Shown here: piece after piece, positions 47,414 to 56,758 of the stretch | How the letters are laid out: each line of letters begins with the position of its first letter | Position numbering within the stretch: the first letter of the stretch is position 1 | Assembly: GCF_004796535.1 (NCBI RefSeq) | Contig: NZ_SPHY01000012.1 | Location: 18,596 to 82,595, forward strand | Origin: Sphingomonas flavalba | Lineage (GTDB): Bacteria; Pseudomonadota; Alphaproteobacteria; Sphingomonadales; Sphingomonadaceae | DNA: 64,000 nucleotides | Reading direction: 5' to 3' | Program-made: the position numbers and the translations under genes | Notes under the pieces: generated by a model | Told to the model about the DNA's origin: nothing | Databases searched by the model: none | What the model saw: the letters and a program-made list of their open reading frames with translations, nothing else

Positions 47414-49576
47414 TCAGAACCGCTTCGTCACCGACAGGCCATAGCTGCGCGGCTGGGCGATGCTGATATTGGCATGGCCGTAGGTTGTCGTCCCGTATAG
47501 CTGCGCCTGCGCGTCGAACAGGTTGGTCACCTGTAGAGCGATCTCGTAGCCGCCCTGCTCGATGCCGGCGCGCAGGTCGACCAGCGCCGCCGCCTTCATC
47601 ATGAACTGCGGGCTGGTCGTGCTCGCATCGAACGACACCGGCCGCCGGCCGATATAGCGCAGGGCGGCCCGCCCGAACGCCTCGACCCCGTCGCCCGCCG
47701 CCCAGCGGTAATCGGCGTTGACCGACCCCGCGAAGCGCGGCGTTGCCGGCAGCCGCTCGCCCTTGCGCGCCTCCAGCTCCGGCACCGCGGCGTCCAGGGC
47801 CGCGTCCGCGTAGGCGGCGTTCACCGCCAGCGACAGGCCGGGCGTCGGGGCAAAGCTCGCCGATGCCTCGATACCCTTGCTGGTCGCGCTCTTGCCGTTG
47901 GTGAAATACAGCAGCCCGCCCAGCGATCCGGTCAGCTGGATATCCCGATAATCTATGTAGAATGCGGCGATGTCGATGCTGCCCATCCCGTCGGCGAAGC
48001 GGGCCTTGTAGCCGACTTCGTAATTGTCGAGCCGGTCCGCCTTGAAGCGGGGCGCGATGCCTGGCAGCACCAGGTTGGGGCCGCCCGGCCGATAGCCGCT
48101 CGCCGCCCGCGCGTAGAGGTTGGCAGCGTCGCCGACCCGGTACTGGATCGACGCGGAATAGGTCAGCACGTCCTCGGACGATCGAACGGCGGGGAATGCG
48201 CCTTCGATGCCGAGCACTGGCGCCATCGGGCCGGACACCGTCTCGGCGAAGCGCTGGTGGCTGTCGCTGTAGCGCAGGCCGCCGCCGATCGTCAGCCGGT
48301 CGTTCAATGCATAGGACAGGTTGGCGAACAGCGCGTCCTCGCGCAGGCTGGTCGGCACCGCGAACACCAGCGCGTCGAGCGCCGGCTTCAGGTCGGCGCC
48401 GTAGCCGATCACCCGCTGGTCGAGGAAGCTGTCCTCGTCGGTATGGAACGCGCCGATCAGCCAGCGCAGCGGCCCGCCTTCCGACGACGACAGGCGGACT
48501 TCCTGGACGAATTTATGGGTGGTCGCGGAAAACGGCAGCCGGGCGCCGGCGATTGCGCCGCCGCCAAGGCCGATGACGCCCATGCCGAGCGGAGTCAGCG
48601 AATAGTCGTAGTTGTTGGCCGAACGGATCCGCTGCCAACTGCTCTGCGCGGTCAGCGTCACGCCGCCCAGATCCCAGTCGACATGCGCGGAGAACAGGCG
48701 GAACCTCTGGTGGTAAGGCTCGAAATTGGGCAGCGCCTGGTCGCGCTCGCCGGCGACCGGGCGGTCGGTGGCGAAATCATAGGGGACCGCGTCGTTGGAC
48801 CGGCGGTTGAGCACCTGCGCCTGCGCCGCCAGCGTTACCGACAGCGTCTCGGCGGGCTTCAGGCGCAGCGCCGCGCGGCCGCCATAGCTGTTGTTGCGGT
48901 TGACGTTCTTCGCGCCCAGCACCGAATTGTCGAGGTAGCCGGGCAACCGGTCGTAGAAGCCGGACAGGCGGATGCCGGCGACGTCCGGCGCGAGCGGCGT
49001 CGAAACCGCCGCGCGTGCGGCAAAGCCCCAGCCGCCGCCCTCGGCGACCTGGGTCGACAGGCCGACGGCGCCGTCGGTCGCGGTCAGGCTGGGCGCCTTC
49101 GTCACGTAGGACAGCAGGCCGCCGAGCGTGCTCGCCCCGTAAAGCGTGCCCTGCGGGCCGCGCAGTACCTCGACCCGTTCCAGGTCGAACGGGTTGATGT
49201 CGAGCGGTACCGCGCCGCCCAGCGCGAAGCTGGAACTGGACCCGGCCGGTATGCCGTCGACGACCACGCCGACGCTGGCGCTCGCCGCCATCGACGATGT
49301 GGTGATGCCGCGCAGAATCAGCGTCGATGCCGCGCGGTTGGTGCCGGCCAGGGTCAGCCCCGGCGCGAGCGCCGCCAGGTCCTGCGTGCCGGCAACGCCG
49401 AGCGCGGCCAGCCGGTCGCCGTCGATCGCGGTCAGTGCGCCGGGTACGTCGATCGCGCGTTCGGCCCGCTTCTGGGCGGTGACGACGATCTCGCTCTCAT
49501 CCTGCGCCAACGCCGGCATGGGGAGCAGTGCCAGCAAACAAATCCCAGTCTTCCAATAACTTGAAACGCAAACCAT
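47414..49576 (-). CDS. TonB-dependent receptor (orphan)
   Basis: 720 residues. Signal peptide (about 1-24, ending MPALAQ), TonB box region (SEIVVTAQKRAE), plug domain (RGITTSSMAASASVGVVVDG, VEVLRGPQGTLYGASTLGGLLSY) and a barrel ending RSYGLSVTKRF. It lacks the STN domain, so it does not signal through FecR. The plug and barrel style resembles the sphingomonad receptors used for plant or aromatic compounds. No linked enzyme or regulator identifies the substrate. Confidence 0.93.
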   Translation of the reverse strand: MVCVSSYWKTGICLLALLPMPALAQDESEIVVTAQKRAERAIDVPGALTAIDGDRLAALGVAGTQDLAALAPGLTLAGTNRAASTLILRGITTSSMAASASVGVVVDGIPAGSSSSFALGGAVPLDINPFDLERVEVLRGPQGTLYGASTLGGLLSYVTKAPSLTATDGAVGLSTQVAEGGGWGFAARAAVSTPLAPDVAGIRLSGFYDRLPGYLDNSVLGAKNVNRNNSYGGRAALRLKPAETLSVTLAAQAQVLNRRSNDAVPYDFATDRPVAGERDQALPNFEPYHQRFRLFSAHVDWDLGGVTLTAQSSWQRIRSANNYDYSLTPLGMGVIGLGGGAIAGARLPFSATTHKFVQEVRLSSSEGGPLRWLIGAFHTDEDSFLDQRVIGYGADLKPALDALVFAVPTSLREDALFANLSYALNDRLTIGGGLRYSDSHQRFAETVSGPMAPVLGIEGAFPAVRSSEDVLTYSASIQYRVGDAANLYARAASGYRPGGPNLVLPGIAPRFKADRLDNYEVGYKARFADGMGSIDIAAFYIDYRDIQLTGSLGGLLYFTNGKSATSKGIEASASFAPTPGLSLAVNAAYADAALDAAVPELEARKGERLPATPRFAGSVNADYRWAAGDGVEAFGRAALRYIGRRPVSFDASTTSPQFMMKAAALVDLRAGIEQGGYEIALQVTNLFDAQAQLYGTTTYGHANISIAQPRSYGLSVTKRF

Positions 49577-49665
49577 TGAAACTTCCCGTCAACCATGGCG
49601 GGATCCCGCCTTGCCGTCGGTTTTCCTGGGCTGGGCGTGGTGGATTTTTGGTTAATGTCGGGTAT

Positions 49666-50328
49666 TTATGCGGCGAGTGGAAAGCGCAGCAGCCGGTCGT
49701 CCAGCGCGACCAGCGCCTCGGCCGGGGCCCCAACCGCGCGGGCGATTTCCGGGTGCGCGGCGTCCAGTCCGCCGGTCAATGCGCCGAAGGCGGGGAGGAT
49801 CAGCTTGCGTTCGGTGGCGACGAAGCACCGCCGCGCGATCGCCCGGCCGCGCCGGCTGACCCGCAGACGGGGGTGGAAATGGCCGGACAATTCCGGGCGC
49901 CGTTCCGCCGGGTCCGCTTCGTGGCGGAGGACGAGACCATCGACCACCGCCTCGCGCATCACTACGCCTCCGTAATGATTCTCCAACACCGGGTCGTGGT
50001 TGCCTGTCACCCACACGAAGTGAGTTTGCCCTGTTAACCTAGTCAGCAACCTCCGCGCCGGCGGTGTCAATCGCGCGCATCCGTCCACGTCGTGGAAATT
50101 ATCGCCCAGGCACCAAATCTCCCGCGCGCCGCTCGCCTCCACCGCCGCGTCGAGCGCGGTCAGCGTCGCAAGCGAATCATAGGGCGGCAGCATCTGGCCG
50201 AAGCGGGCGAACCAGCTTGCCTTCTCCAGATGCATGTCCGCGACCAGCAGCGCCCGGCGCGCCGGCCAGAACAGCGCGCCCTGCGGCAGCGCCGCCATCG
50301 CATAGCCGGCGAATGAAAAAGGAATCAT
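49666..50328 (-). CDS. pdeM: Ligase-associated DNA damage response endonuclease PdeM
   Basis: 220 residues from ATG 50328 (a TTG 12 bases upstream is possible). Calcineurin-like metallophosphoesterase: LLVADMHLEKASWFARFG, WCLGDNFHDVDG, VWVTGNHDPVLE and LSGHFHPRL supply the two-metal site. This protein is normally encoded with an Lhr-like helicase, a beta-lactamase-fold exonuclease and an ATP-dependent ligase in DNA repair clusters. Here it is separated from the helicase by two unrelated genes. Confidence 0.9.
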   Translation of the reverse strand: MIPFSFAGYAMAALPQGALFWPARRALLVADMHLEKASWFARFGQMLPPYDSLATLTALDAAVEASGAREIWCLGDNFHDVDGCARLTPPARRLLTRLTGQTHFVWVTGNHDPVLENHYGGVVMREAVVDGLVLRHEADPAERRPELSGHFHPRLRVSRRGRAIARRCFVATERKLILPAFGALTGGLDAAHPEIARAVGAPAEALVALDDRLLRFPLAA

Positions 50329-50410
50329 GCCGCAGCTCAAGGTCAGATTCGGGGAAGCGTGTCGGTGCCGGGCAAGACACTAATGCGGATCGCCGCGCCG
50401 CCGCAAGCGG

Positions 50411-51625
50411 TCAGCGATCGGCCGCGTCCTGTGCCGCCTGCACCACGCGCAGCAGGTTGCCCGACCAGATCTTGGCGATGTCCGCATCGGAATAGCCGGC
50501 CGCCTTCAGCCTGTCGGTGATCCGGGGCAGGGCGGCGACATCCTCCATACCGCGCACGCCGCCGCCGCCGTCCCAGTCGGCGCCGATCCCGACATGGTCC
50601 GGCCCGACCAGCTTCAGCGTGTGCAGCAGGCTGGCCATGAACAGCTCGAACGTCGCGGTGATGTAGGGATCGCGGCTTTCCTCCGCCGCCGTGCGGCGCG
50701 CCAGCGCCTTCTGCTCCTGCGGCGTCATCTCGTGCAGCTTGTCGCGTTCGTCGAGCAGCGCCCGCCAGGCCGGCGACTGGTTGGTCGGCGCCAGAAAGAC
50801 GCTGTTGATCTGAACGACCCCGCCCTTGGCGGCGAGCGCGGTGAGACGGGCGTCGTCGATATTGCGTGGATGGTCGAAGACCGCCCTTGGTCCGGAATGC
50901 GACAGGATGATCGGGGCGCGGGACAGCGCCAGCATCTGGTCGAACGCCTCGTCCGACGCGTGGCTTGCGTCGATGAGCATGCCGAGACGGTTCATCTCCG
51001 CCACCCATTCGCGGCCGAGCGGGCTGAGGCCGTGCCATTGCGGGGTGTCGGTGGTAGAATCGGCGAACTGATTGTTGCGTGAGTGGACCGGGCTGGCCAT
51101 GCGTACGCCGCGATCGTAGAAATCCTCGAGCGCGGCGGTGCTGGTGCCGAGCGGATAGCTGTTCTCGATGCTCTGGAACACCACCCGGCGCCCGTCGGCG
51201 GCGGCTTGCCGGGCCTCTGCCGGCGTGGTGACGAGCGCCAGCGCGCCGGGGTGCCGCTGAACGACCTGCCGGATTTCGCCCGCCCGCCTCAGTGCGAACA
51301 TATGGGCCTTGGTATAGGCGTCCGGCGTCAGCGGGCCCTGCGGCGTGAAGATGACGAAGAAGCCGCCGTCGAGCCCGCCGTCGACCATGCGCGGCAGATC
51401 GACCTGGCTCAAGTCGTCGACGAAGCCGTGGCGGTCGGCAATGTTCCAGCCGGGCCGGCCGAAATGCACCGGCGTGTCGAGATGACTGTCGAGCACCAGC
51501 AGTTGGTTGTGGAAGCTGTCCGGCGAGCCTTGCGAAGGGCGCAACGGGCCTGAGCAGGCGGCGAGCGCGACCAGCATCGCGGCGGCCGCGCCATGCTGCG
51601 CGAAGCGAAATAGATGACTGGCCAT
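50411..51625 (-). CDS. Membrane dipeptidase (M19), lipoprotein
   Basis: 404 residues. The N-terminus MLVALAACSGP contains a lipobox (LAAC), so the protein is probably lipid-anchored. Zinc-binding motifs of renal-dipeptidase-like M19 enzymes: LDSHLDTPVHFG near the N-terminus, the IILSHSGPRA loop, IDASHASDE and GIGADWDGGGG. It hydrolyses dipeptides, perhaps with D-amino acids, in the periplasm. No functional link to the DNA-repair genes on each side is apparent. Confidence 0.9.
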   Translation of the reverse strand: MASHLFRFAQHGAAAAMLVALAACSGPLRPSQGSPDSFHNQLLVLDSHLDTPVHFGRPGWNIADRHGFVDDLSQVDLPRMVDGGLDGGFFVIFTPQGPLTPDAYTKAHMFALRRAGEIRQVVQRHPGALALVTTPAEARQAAADGRRVVFQSIENSYPLGTSTAALEDFYDRGVRMASPVHSRNNQFADSTTDTPQWHGLSPLGREWVAEMNRLGMLIDASHASDEAFDQMLALSRAPIILSHSGPRAVFDHPRNIDDARLTALAAKGGVVQINSVFLAPTNQSPAWRALLDERDKLHEMTPQEQKALARRTAAEESRDPYITATFELFMASLLHTLKLVGPDHVGIGADWDGGGGVRGMEDVAALPRITDRLKAAGYSDADIAKIWSGNLLRVVQAAQDAADR

Positions 51626-51657
51626 GTCCCTCCCCCTTTCCCGGGGAGGTTAAAAGC

Positions 51658-52701
51658 CTATTTCGATTCGCCCGCAAGACCGCCCGGCGCACTGTCCCGT
51701 CCATGGACAGTGTTGGTGGCGAGCGCGGCGCGGCCGTTTCGCTCAGCCCCGCTCGGCATTAGGAAGCGGACCTCGCGGTTGGTGAAGTCCACCGCCACGC
51801 GATCGAACAGCCGCAGCGCGTCCATGCCGAGCAGCAGCGCCGGGGTATTCGCCAGCCCGAACTTGCGAAACGGGTGGGCGTCGACGAATGCGATCGGCAG
51901 GTTGGTGAAGGTCACGTCGCCGACCTTCATCTGCTTGATCACCATCGTGCCCGCATCCAGCCGGCCGCCGGTGACGCTCAGCAGTTCCACCGGGTTCATG
52001 CCGGTATCCCGCCGGGTGCCCGCCAGCTTGCGGCGCAGCGCCATGTTGGCGACGCTGATCTGGGCGCCGGTGTCGACGATCACCCTGATGCGGGTCGGCC
52101 CGACCCGCGCGTCGGCCAGGATCAGTTGGCCGTAGCGGCTCTTGCCGCTGACGACGATGACATCCGGCTCGCTGGCGAGGGCGCGGTGGCGCTCGGCGGG
52201 GGAGACCGTCATCTGCCCGCGCTTGAAGTCGATGACCACGCGCTGCGCTTTCAGGCTGTCCAGCCCGAGCAAGCCGACCGCGCCGAGATGGACGCCGTCG
52301 AGCGCCGGCGCCTGGATGTCGGTCACCCGAGTGCGTGTCATCTCCAGGCTGGGAATGATGACGGTGCGGACGGAGCCGACTTCCGTCATGCTGTGCAGGC
52401 GGGCGGCCTCGCCTTCGCGCAGGCCCAGCTTGCGGGCGAGCTGGGACGAGATCACCGTCCGCTCCGCGCCGGTGTCGACGATGAAATCATAGGGCCCGGT
52501 GCCGCCGATCGTCACCGGAACCGTCATCCGCTGCGTGGCGTCGGTACCGAAATCAAGGGCCTGGGCGGCGGGGTCGTCGGGCAGCGCGCCGACAAGCGGG
52601 ACGCCGGGCAGCATGGCGGGCGGGGTATTGGCGGCGAGCGGCGGGGCGCCGAAAAGCCCGGCAGCGACGGCAACGCACAGGGACCGGGAAGCGTGAAACA
52701 T
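51658..52701 (-). CDS. Two-domain retropepsin-like aspartic protease, exported
   Basis: 347 residues with an N-terminal signal peptide (about 1-24). Two complete retropepsin units are seen: DTG at D76 (FIVDTGAERTVIS) with a later LLGLDSL, and a second DTG at D210 (VIVDTGAQISVAN) with LLGMDAL. Viral retropepsins dimerise, so a single chain carrying two units could form its own active site. It probably acts in the periplasm. The substrate is unknown. It lies between the dipeptidase and the Lhr helicase genes. Confidence 0.87.
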   Translation of the reverse strand: MFHASRSLCVAVAAGLFGAPPLAANTPPAMLPGVPLVGALPDDPAAQALDFGTDATQRMTVPVTIGGTGPYDFIVDTGAERTVISSQLARKLGLREGEAARLHSMTEVGSVRTVIIPSLEMTRTRVTDIQAPALDGVHLGAVGLLGLDSLKAQRVVIDFKRGQMTVSPAERHRALASEPDVIVVSGKSRYGQLILADARVGPTRIRVIVDTGAQISVANMALRRKLAGTRRDTGMNPVELLSVTGGRLDAGTMVIKQMKVGDVTFTNLPIAFVDAHPFRKFGLANTPALLLGMDALRLFDRVAVDFTNREVRFLMPSGAERNGRAALATNTVHGRDSAPGGLAGESK

Positions 52702-52756
52702 CGGCCTCTCCCTTGGCGCCGAAAATACGCCAGCCGCAGCGGCGCGGCAAGCCGTC

Positions 52757-55207
52757 TCAGCTGGGGCGCATCGCCTCTGCCGCCAGGCTCTCCGCCTCGA
52801 TCAGCAGTGCGTGGTCGGCGCTGCGGCCGACGACCGATTCGCGGCCGATCAGCACCAGGACCGGCACCGCCAGCGGCGATAAGCGAGGCAGCGCCACGTG
52901 CAGCATCGTCGTTGCCGCGCGGTCGATCAGCGCGCCGAGGCGGCCGACATCGGTCATCCGCGCGCGGGCGTCGTCCCAGGCCGCGCCGAGCAGTAGGTGG
53001 TCCGGCTCATAGCGGCGCAGCACGTCGTAGATCAGGTCGGTGGAGAAGGTCACCTGCCGGCCGGTCTTGCGCTTGCCCGGAAACTGGCGCTCGACCAGCC
53101 CGCCGATCACCGCCACCTCGCGGAACGCCCGCTTGAGCAGCGCCGATTGCTGCACCCATTCGACGAATTCATGATCCAGTATGTCGGGCGAGAACAGCGC
53201 CGCCGGGTCGGCGATCGGTTCCAGCCCGTAGACCGCCAACGCATAATCGTTGGCGACGAAGCCGGTCGGCTTCAACCCCGCAGCCTCCATCCGCCGGGTC
53301 AGCAGGAAACCCAGCGACTGATGGGCGTTCCACCCCTCGAAGCTGTAGACGACCATGAATTGCCGCGCCTGATGCGGGAACGTCTCGACCAGCAATTCGC
53401 CGGGGCGGGGCAGGCGAGACCGCTGCTCCTGCACCTCCAGCCATTCGCGCACGTCGGCGGGGAAGCGCGGCCACTGGCTGCGGTCGAACAACAGGCCGCG
53501 CACCCGCCGTGCCAGATTGGTCGACAACGGCATCCGCGCGCCGCCATAGGTCGGTATGCGCGCTGGCCGGCGGGTGGCGCGTACCACCAGATCGGTCGTG
53601 TCCATCCGCACCACTTCCAGGCTCAGCCCGGCGAAGAAGAACGTGTCGCCGGGCGTCAGGGTCGCGGCGAAGCCTTCCTCCACCGTGCCTAGCGTCAGCC
53701 CGTTGCCGAACCGGACGGTCAGGATCGGCGAATCGACGATCACCCCGGCGTTCAGCCGGTGCTGCTTGACGAAATTCGGGTGGCTGACCCGCCACAGACC
53801 GTCGGCGCCGCGGGTCAGCCGCCGGAACCGGTCATAGGCCTTCAGCGCATAGCCGCCGGTCGCGATGAAGCCGAGCACCTGTTCGAAGCTGTCGGCGTCC
53901 AGTGCCGAATAGGGCGTCGCACTACGGATTTCGTCGAGCAGCTCCGCTTCGGCGAACGGCGCGGCGCAGGCGCAGGCCATGATATGCTGCGCCAGCACGT
54001 CGCGGCCGCCGGGACGGAACGGATCCTGATCCAGCTCCCCCGCCGCGACCGCGTCGAGCGCGGCGCGCGCCTCCAGATATTCGAAGCGGTTACCGGGGAC
54101 GACCACCGCCTCCGACGGCTCGTCGAGCCGGTGGTTGGCCCGGCCAATGCGCTGGAGCAGCCGCGACGATCCCTTGGGCGCCCCCATCTGGACGACGCAG
54201 TCGACATCGCCCCAGTCGACGCCGAGGTCGAGGCTGGCGGTGGCGACCAGCCCGCGCAACTGCCCCGCGGCCATTGCCGCCTCGACCTTGCGCCGCGCCT
54301 CTCGCGACAGGCTGCCATGGTGGATGCCGATCGGCAGCTTCTGCGCGTTTGTCGCCCACAGGTCCTGGAAGATCAGTTCGGCCAGGCTGCGGGTGTTGCA
54401 GAAGACCAGTGTTGTCCGGTGGGTCTCGATCTCCGCCATCACCTGGGCCGCGGCGTAGCGGCCGGAGTGGCCGGCCCAGGGCACCCGCCCTTCCGGCAGC
54501 AGGATCGCGATGTCCGGTTCCGCGCCTTTGTCGCCTTCGACCAGCACCACCGAATCGATGTCACCCCACGGCGCCAGCCAGGCGCGGTAGCCGTCCGGAT
54601 CGGCCACCGTCGCCGACAGCGCGACGCGGCGCAGGCCGGGCGCGATCCGCTGGAGGCGGGCGAGGGCGAGCGACAGCAGGTCGCCGCGCTTCTGGGTGGC
54701 GAAGGCGTGGACCTCGTCGACCACCACCGCGCGCAGCCCGGCGAACAGGGTTGCCGCGTCGGGATAGGAGAGCAGCAGGCTGAGCGATTCGGGCGTGGTC
54801 AGCAGGATATGCGGCGGCCGGGCGCGCTGGCGGGCCTTGCGGTCGGACGGGGTGTCGCCGCTGCGGGTTTCCACCTGGATTGTCAGGCCCATCTCACCGA
54901 TCGGGATGAGAAGGTTACGCTGGACGTCGACGGCAAGCGCCTTCAGCGGCGAGACGTAGAGGGTGTGGAGCCGGTCTGTAGGATGTTGGATCAGGTCGAC
55001 CAGGCTGGGCAGGAAGCCGGCGAGGGTCTTGCCGGCCCCGGTCGGCGCGACGAGCAGGGCGTGGCGGCCGGCGCGGGCGGCGTCCAACAGGGCAAGCTGG
55101 TGGCGGCGCGGTTGCCATCCGCGCGCGGCGAACCAGGCCGCGATCGGCGGCGGCAGGGCGGTCAACGGCGCGGTTCCGGCATCATCAACGTCATCACCGC
55201 TGTTCAA
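52757..55207 (-). CDS. Ligase-associated DNA damage response DEXH helicase (Lhr-like)
   Basis: 816 residues. Superfamily 2 helicase: Walker A LVAPTGAGKTLAGFLPSL, TPESLSLLLS, DEVH in VVDEVHAFATQKRGD, helicase C domain with TASLDLGVDWGDVDCVVQMG and RIGRANHRLD. A long C-terminal region (about 450-816) matches the Lhr core without the bacterial Lhr extension, which fits the ligase-associated subfamily. It is divergent from the membrane gene and exonuclease gene, 32 bases away. An ATP-dependent DNA ligase is expected nearby but is not found. Confidence 0.92.
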   Translation of the reverse strand: MNSGDDVDDAGTAPLTALPPPIAAWFAARGWQPRRHQLALLDAARAGRHALLVAPTGAGKTLAGFLPSLVDLIQHPTDRLHTLYVSPLKALAVDVQRNLLIPIGEMGLTIQVETRSGDTPSDRKARQRARPPHILLTTPESLSLLLSYPDAATLFAGLRAVVVDEVHAFATQKRGDLLSLALARLQRIAPGLRRVALSATVADPDGYRAWLAPWGDIDSVVLVEGDKGAEPDIAILLPEGRVPWAGHSGRYAAAQVMAEIETHRTTLVFCNTRSLAELIFQDLWATNAQKLPIGIHHGSLSREARRKVEAAMAAGQLRGLVATASLDLGVDWGDVDCVVQMGAPKGSSRLLQRIGRANHRLDEPSEAVVVPGNRFEYLEARAALDAVAAGELDQDPFRPGGRDVLAQHIMACACAAPFAEAELLDEIRSATPYSALDADSFEQVLGFIATGGYALKAYDRFRRLTRGADGLWRVSHPNFVKQHRLNAGVIVDSPILTVRFGNGLTLGTVEEGFAATLTPGDTFFFAGLSLEVVRMDTTDLVVRATRRPARIPTYGGARMPLSTNLARRVRGLLFDRSQWPRFPADVREWLEVQEQRSRLPRPGELLVETFPHQARQFMVVYSFEGWNAHQSLGFLLTRRMEAAGLKPTGFVANDYALAVYGLEPIADPAALFSPDILDHEFVEWVQQSALLKRAFREVAVIGGLVERQFPGKRKTGRQVTFSTDLIYDVLRRYEPDHLLLGAAWDDARARMTDVGRLGALIDRAATTMLHVALPRLSPLAVPVLVLIGRESVVGRSADHALLIEAESLAAEAMRPS

Positions 55208-55239
55208 ACGCCGATCAAGCGGGTTAGATCAGCATCGCT

Positions 55240-55686
55240 ATGGAAAGTCCCAACCCCTATCCGCGCGCGCTGGCGCATGGCCTGCTTGCCTTCATCGCGC
55301 TGATCCTCGCCACCCTCGTCTGGGGGGTGGTCGAGATGGTCCTGCTCCAGCCGGGGCGGACGATGGCCTATTACGGCGACGCGGTCAGCCGCTTCTATGT
55401 TGGGGCCGGCATCGTGCTGGTCGGCCTGTTCGCCTGGCGCGCCGCACGGCGCATGCCGATGCGCCCGGCGCTGATCGCGGGGCTGGTCGTCGCCGGCGTC
55501 AGCATCGTGGCGGAGCTGGCCGCCTTCCTCGTCATGCCGGACGCGGGCAACGACTGGCGCGCGGCGTCGCTGTCGATCGGCACCAAGCTGATCGCCGGGC
55601 TGGCCGGCGGCTGGCTGGCCGGGCGCGCCCGCCCGGCGGTGGAGACGGAAGACGCGGTGGCGGACGGCGGACCAACGCCGGACTGA
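55240..55686 (+). CDS. Hypothetical four-helix membrane protein
   Basis: 148 residues, not recognised. Four predicted membrane segments at about 9-33, 49-68, 75-97 and 107-126 and a polar acidic C-terminus. The stop overlaps the exonuclease start by one base (TGATG), so it is translationally coupled to it. It separates the helicase and exonuclease genes. No enzyme motif is visible. Confidence 0.78.
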   Translation: MESPNPYPRALAHGLLAFIALILATLVWGVVEMVLLQPGRTMAYYGDAVSRFYVGAGIVLVGLFAWRAARRMPMRPALIAGLVVAGVSIVAELAAFLVMPDAGNDWRAASLSIGTKLIAGLAGGWLAGRARPAVETEDAVADGGPTPD

Positions 55687-56684
55687 TGGCGCGGTCCGGC
55701 CGCTGGATCGAGGCGCATCGCGACGGCCTCTACATCCCGGCGGCGGACCTGTGGATCGACCCGGCCAGCCCGCGCCCGCGCGCGCTGGTCACCCACGGCC
55801 ATGCCGACCATGCGCGCGGCGGCCACGGCGCCGTCTGGGCGACGCCGGAGACGCTGGCGATCATGGCGGCGCGCTACGGGCCGCAGGCCGGACATCCGCT
55901 GGTTTATGGCGAGGCGGCGGCCTTCGGTCCGGTCACCGCGACGCTGGCGCCCGCCGGCCACGTTCTCGGCTCGGCGCAGGCGGTGCTCGACCATGCCGGC
56001 GAGCGGGTCGTCGTTTCCGGTGATTACAAGCGGCGGCCGGACCCGACCTGCCCGCCGTTCGAGCCGGTCGCCTGCGACGTGTTCGTGACGGAAGCGACCT
56101 TCGCCCTGCCGGTGTTCCGCCACCCGCCGACCGGCGACGAGATCGACAAGCTGCTCGCCGCGCTCCACGCCAACCCGGACCGGTCGGTGCTGGTCGGCGC
56201 CTATGCGCTGGGCAAGGCGCAGCGGGTGATCGCGGAACTGCGGGCGATGGGCCATGACGCGCCGATCTACATCCACGGCGCGCTGCAGCGGCTGTGCGAC
56301 CTCTACCGCGACCACGGCGTCGCGCTCGGCACCCTGCTGCCGGCGAGCGAGACGCCGCGCGACGCGATGCGCGGGCATGTCGTGCTGTGCCCGCCATCGG
56401 CGCTGAACGACCGCTGGAGCCGCCGGCTGCCCGACCCGATCACCGCGATGGCGTCGGGCTGGATGCGGGTGCGCCAGCGCGCCCGCCAGCGCAACGTCGA
56501 GCTGCCGCTGATCATCAGCGACCATGCCGACTGGGAAGAACTGACCGCGACGCTGACCGAGATCGCCCCGAAGGAGGTGTGGATCACCCACGGCCGCGAG
56601 GATGCGCTGCTCCACTGGTGCGAGACCCGCCAAATCAAGGCGCGGGCGCTGGACCTGATCGGGTATGAGGACGAGGCGGATTAA
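55686..56684 (+). CDS. Ligase-associated DNA damage response exonuclease (metallo-beta-lactamase fold)
   Basis: 332 residues from ATG 55686. The metallo-beta-lactamase/beta-CASP nuclease fold is shown by ALVTHGHADHARGGHG (HxHxDH), APAGHVLGSAQAVL, VVVSGDYKRRPDPTCPPFEPV, a beta-CASP region, and LIISDHADWEEL. This subfamily occurs with the Lhr helicase, PdeM and an ATP-dependent ligase. The start overlaps the stop of the preceding membrane-protein gene by one base. A ligase gene would usually follow directly but instead a glycosyltransferase pseudogene follows. Confidence 0.92.
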   Translation: MARSGRWIEAHRDGLYIPAADLWIDPASPRPRALVTHGHADHARGGHGAVWATPETLAIMAARYGPQAGHPLVYGEAAAFGPVTATLAPAGHVLGSAQAVLDHAGERVVVSGDYKRRPDPTCPPFEPVACDVFVTEATFALPVFRHPPTGDEIDKLLAALHANPDRSVLVGAYALGKAQRVIAELRAMGHDAPIYIHGALQRLCDLYRDHGVALGTLLPASETPRDAMRGHVVLCPPSALNDRWSRRLPDPITAMASGWMRVRQRARQRNVELPLIISDHADWEELTATLTEIAPKEVWITHGREDALLHWCETRQIKARALDLIGYEDEAD

Positions 56685-56758
56685 CGGCAGCGGGCCGCGC
56701 TAAACGAAATATAAACCATATCCGCGCAATTTGGGCGGACCCGCAACGCGGCAGGGGG

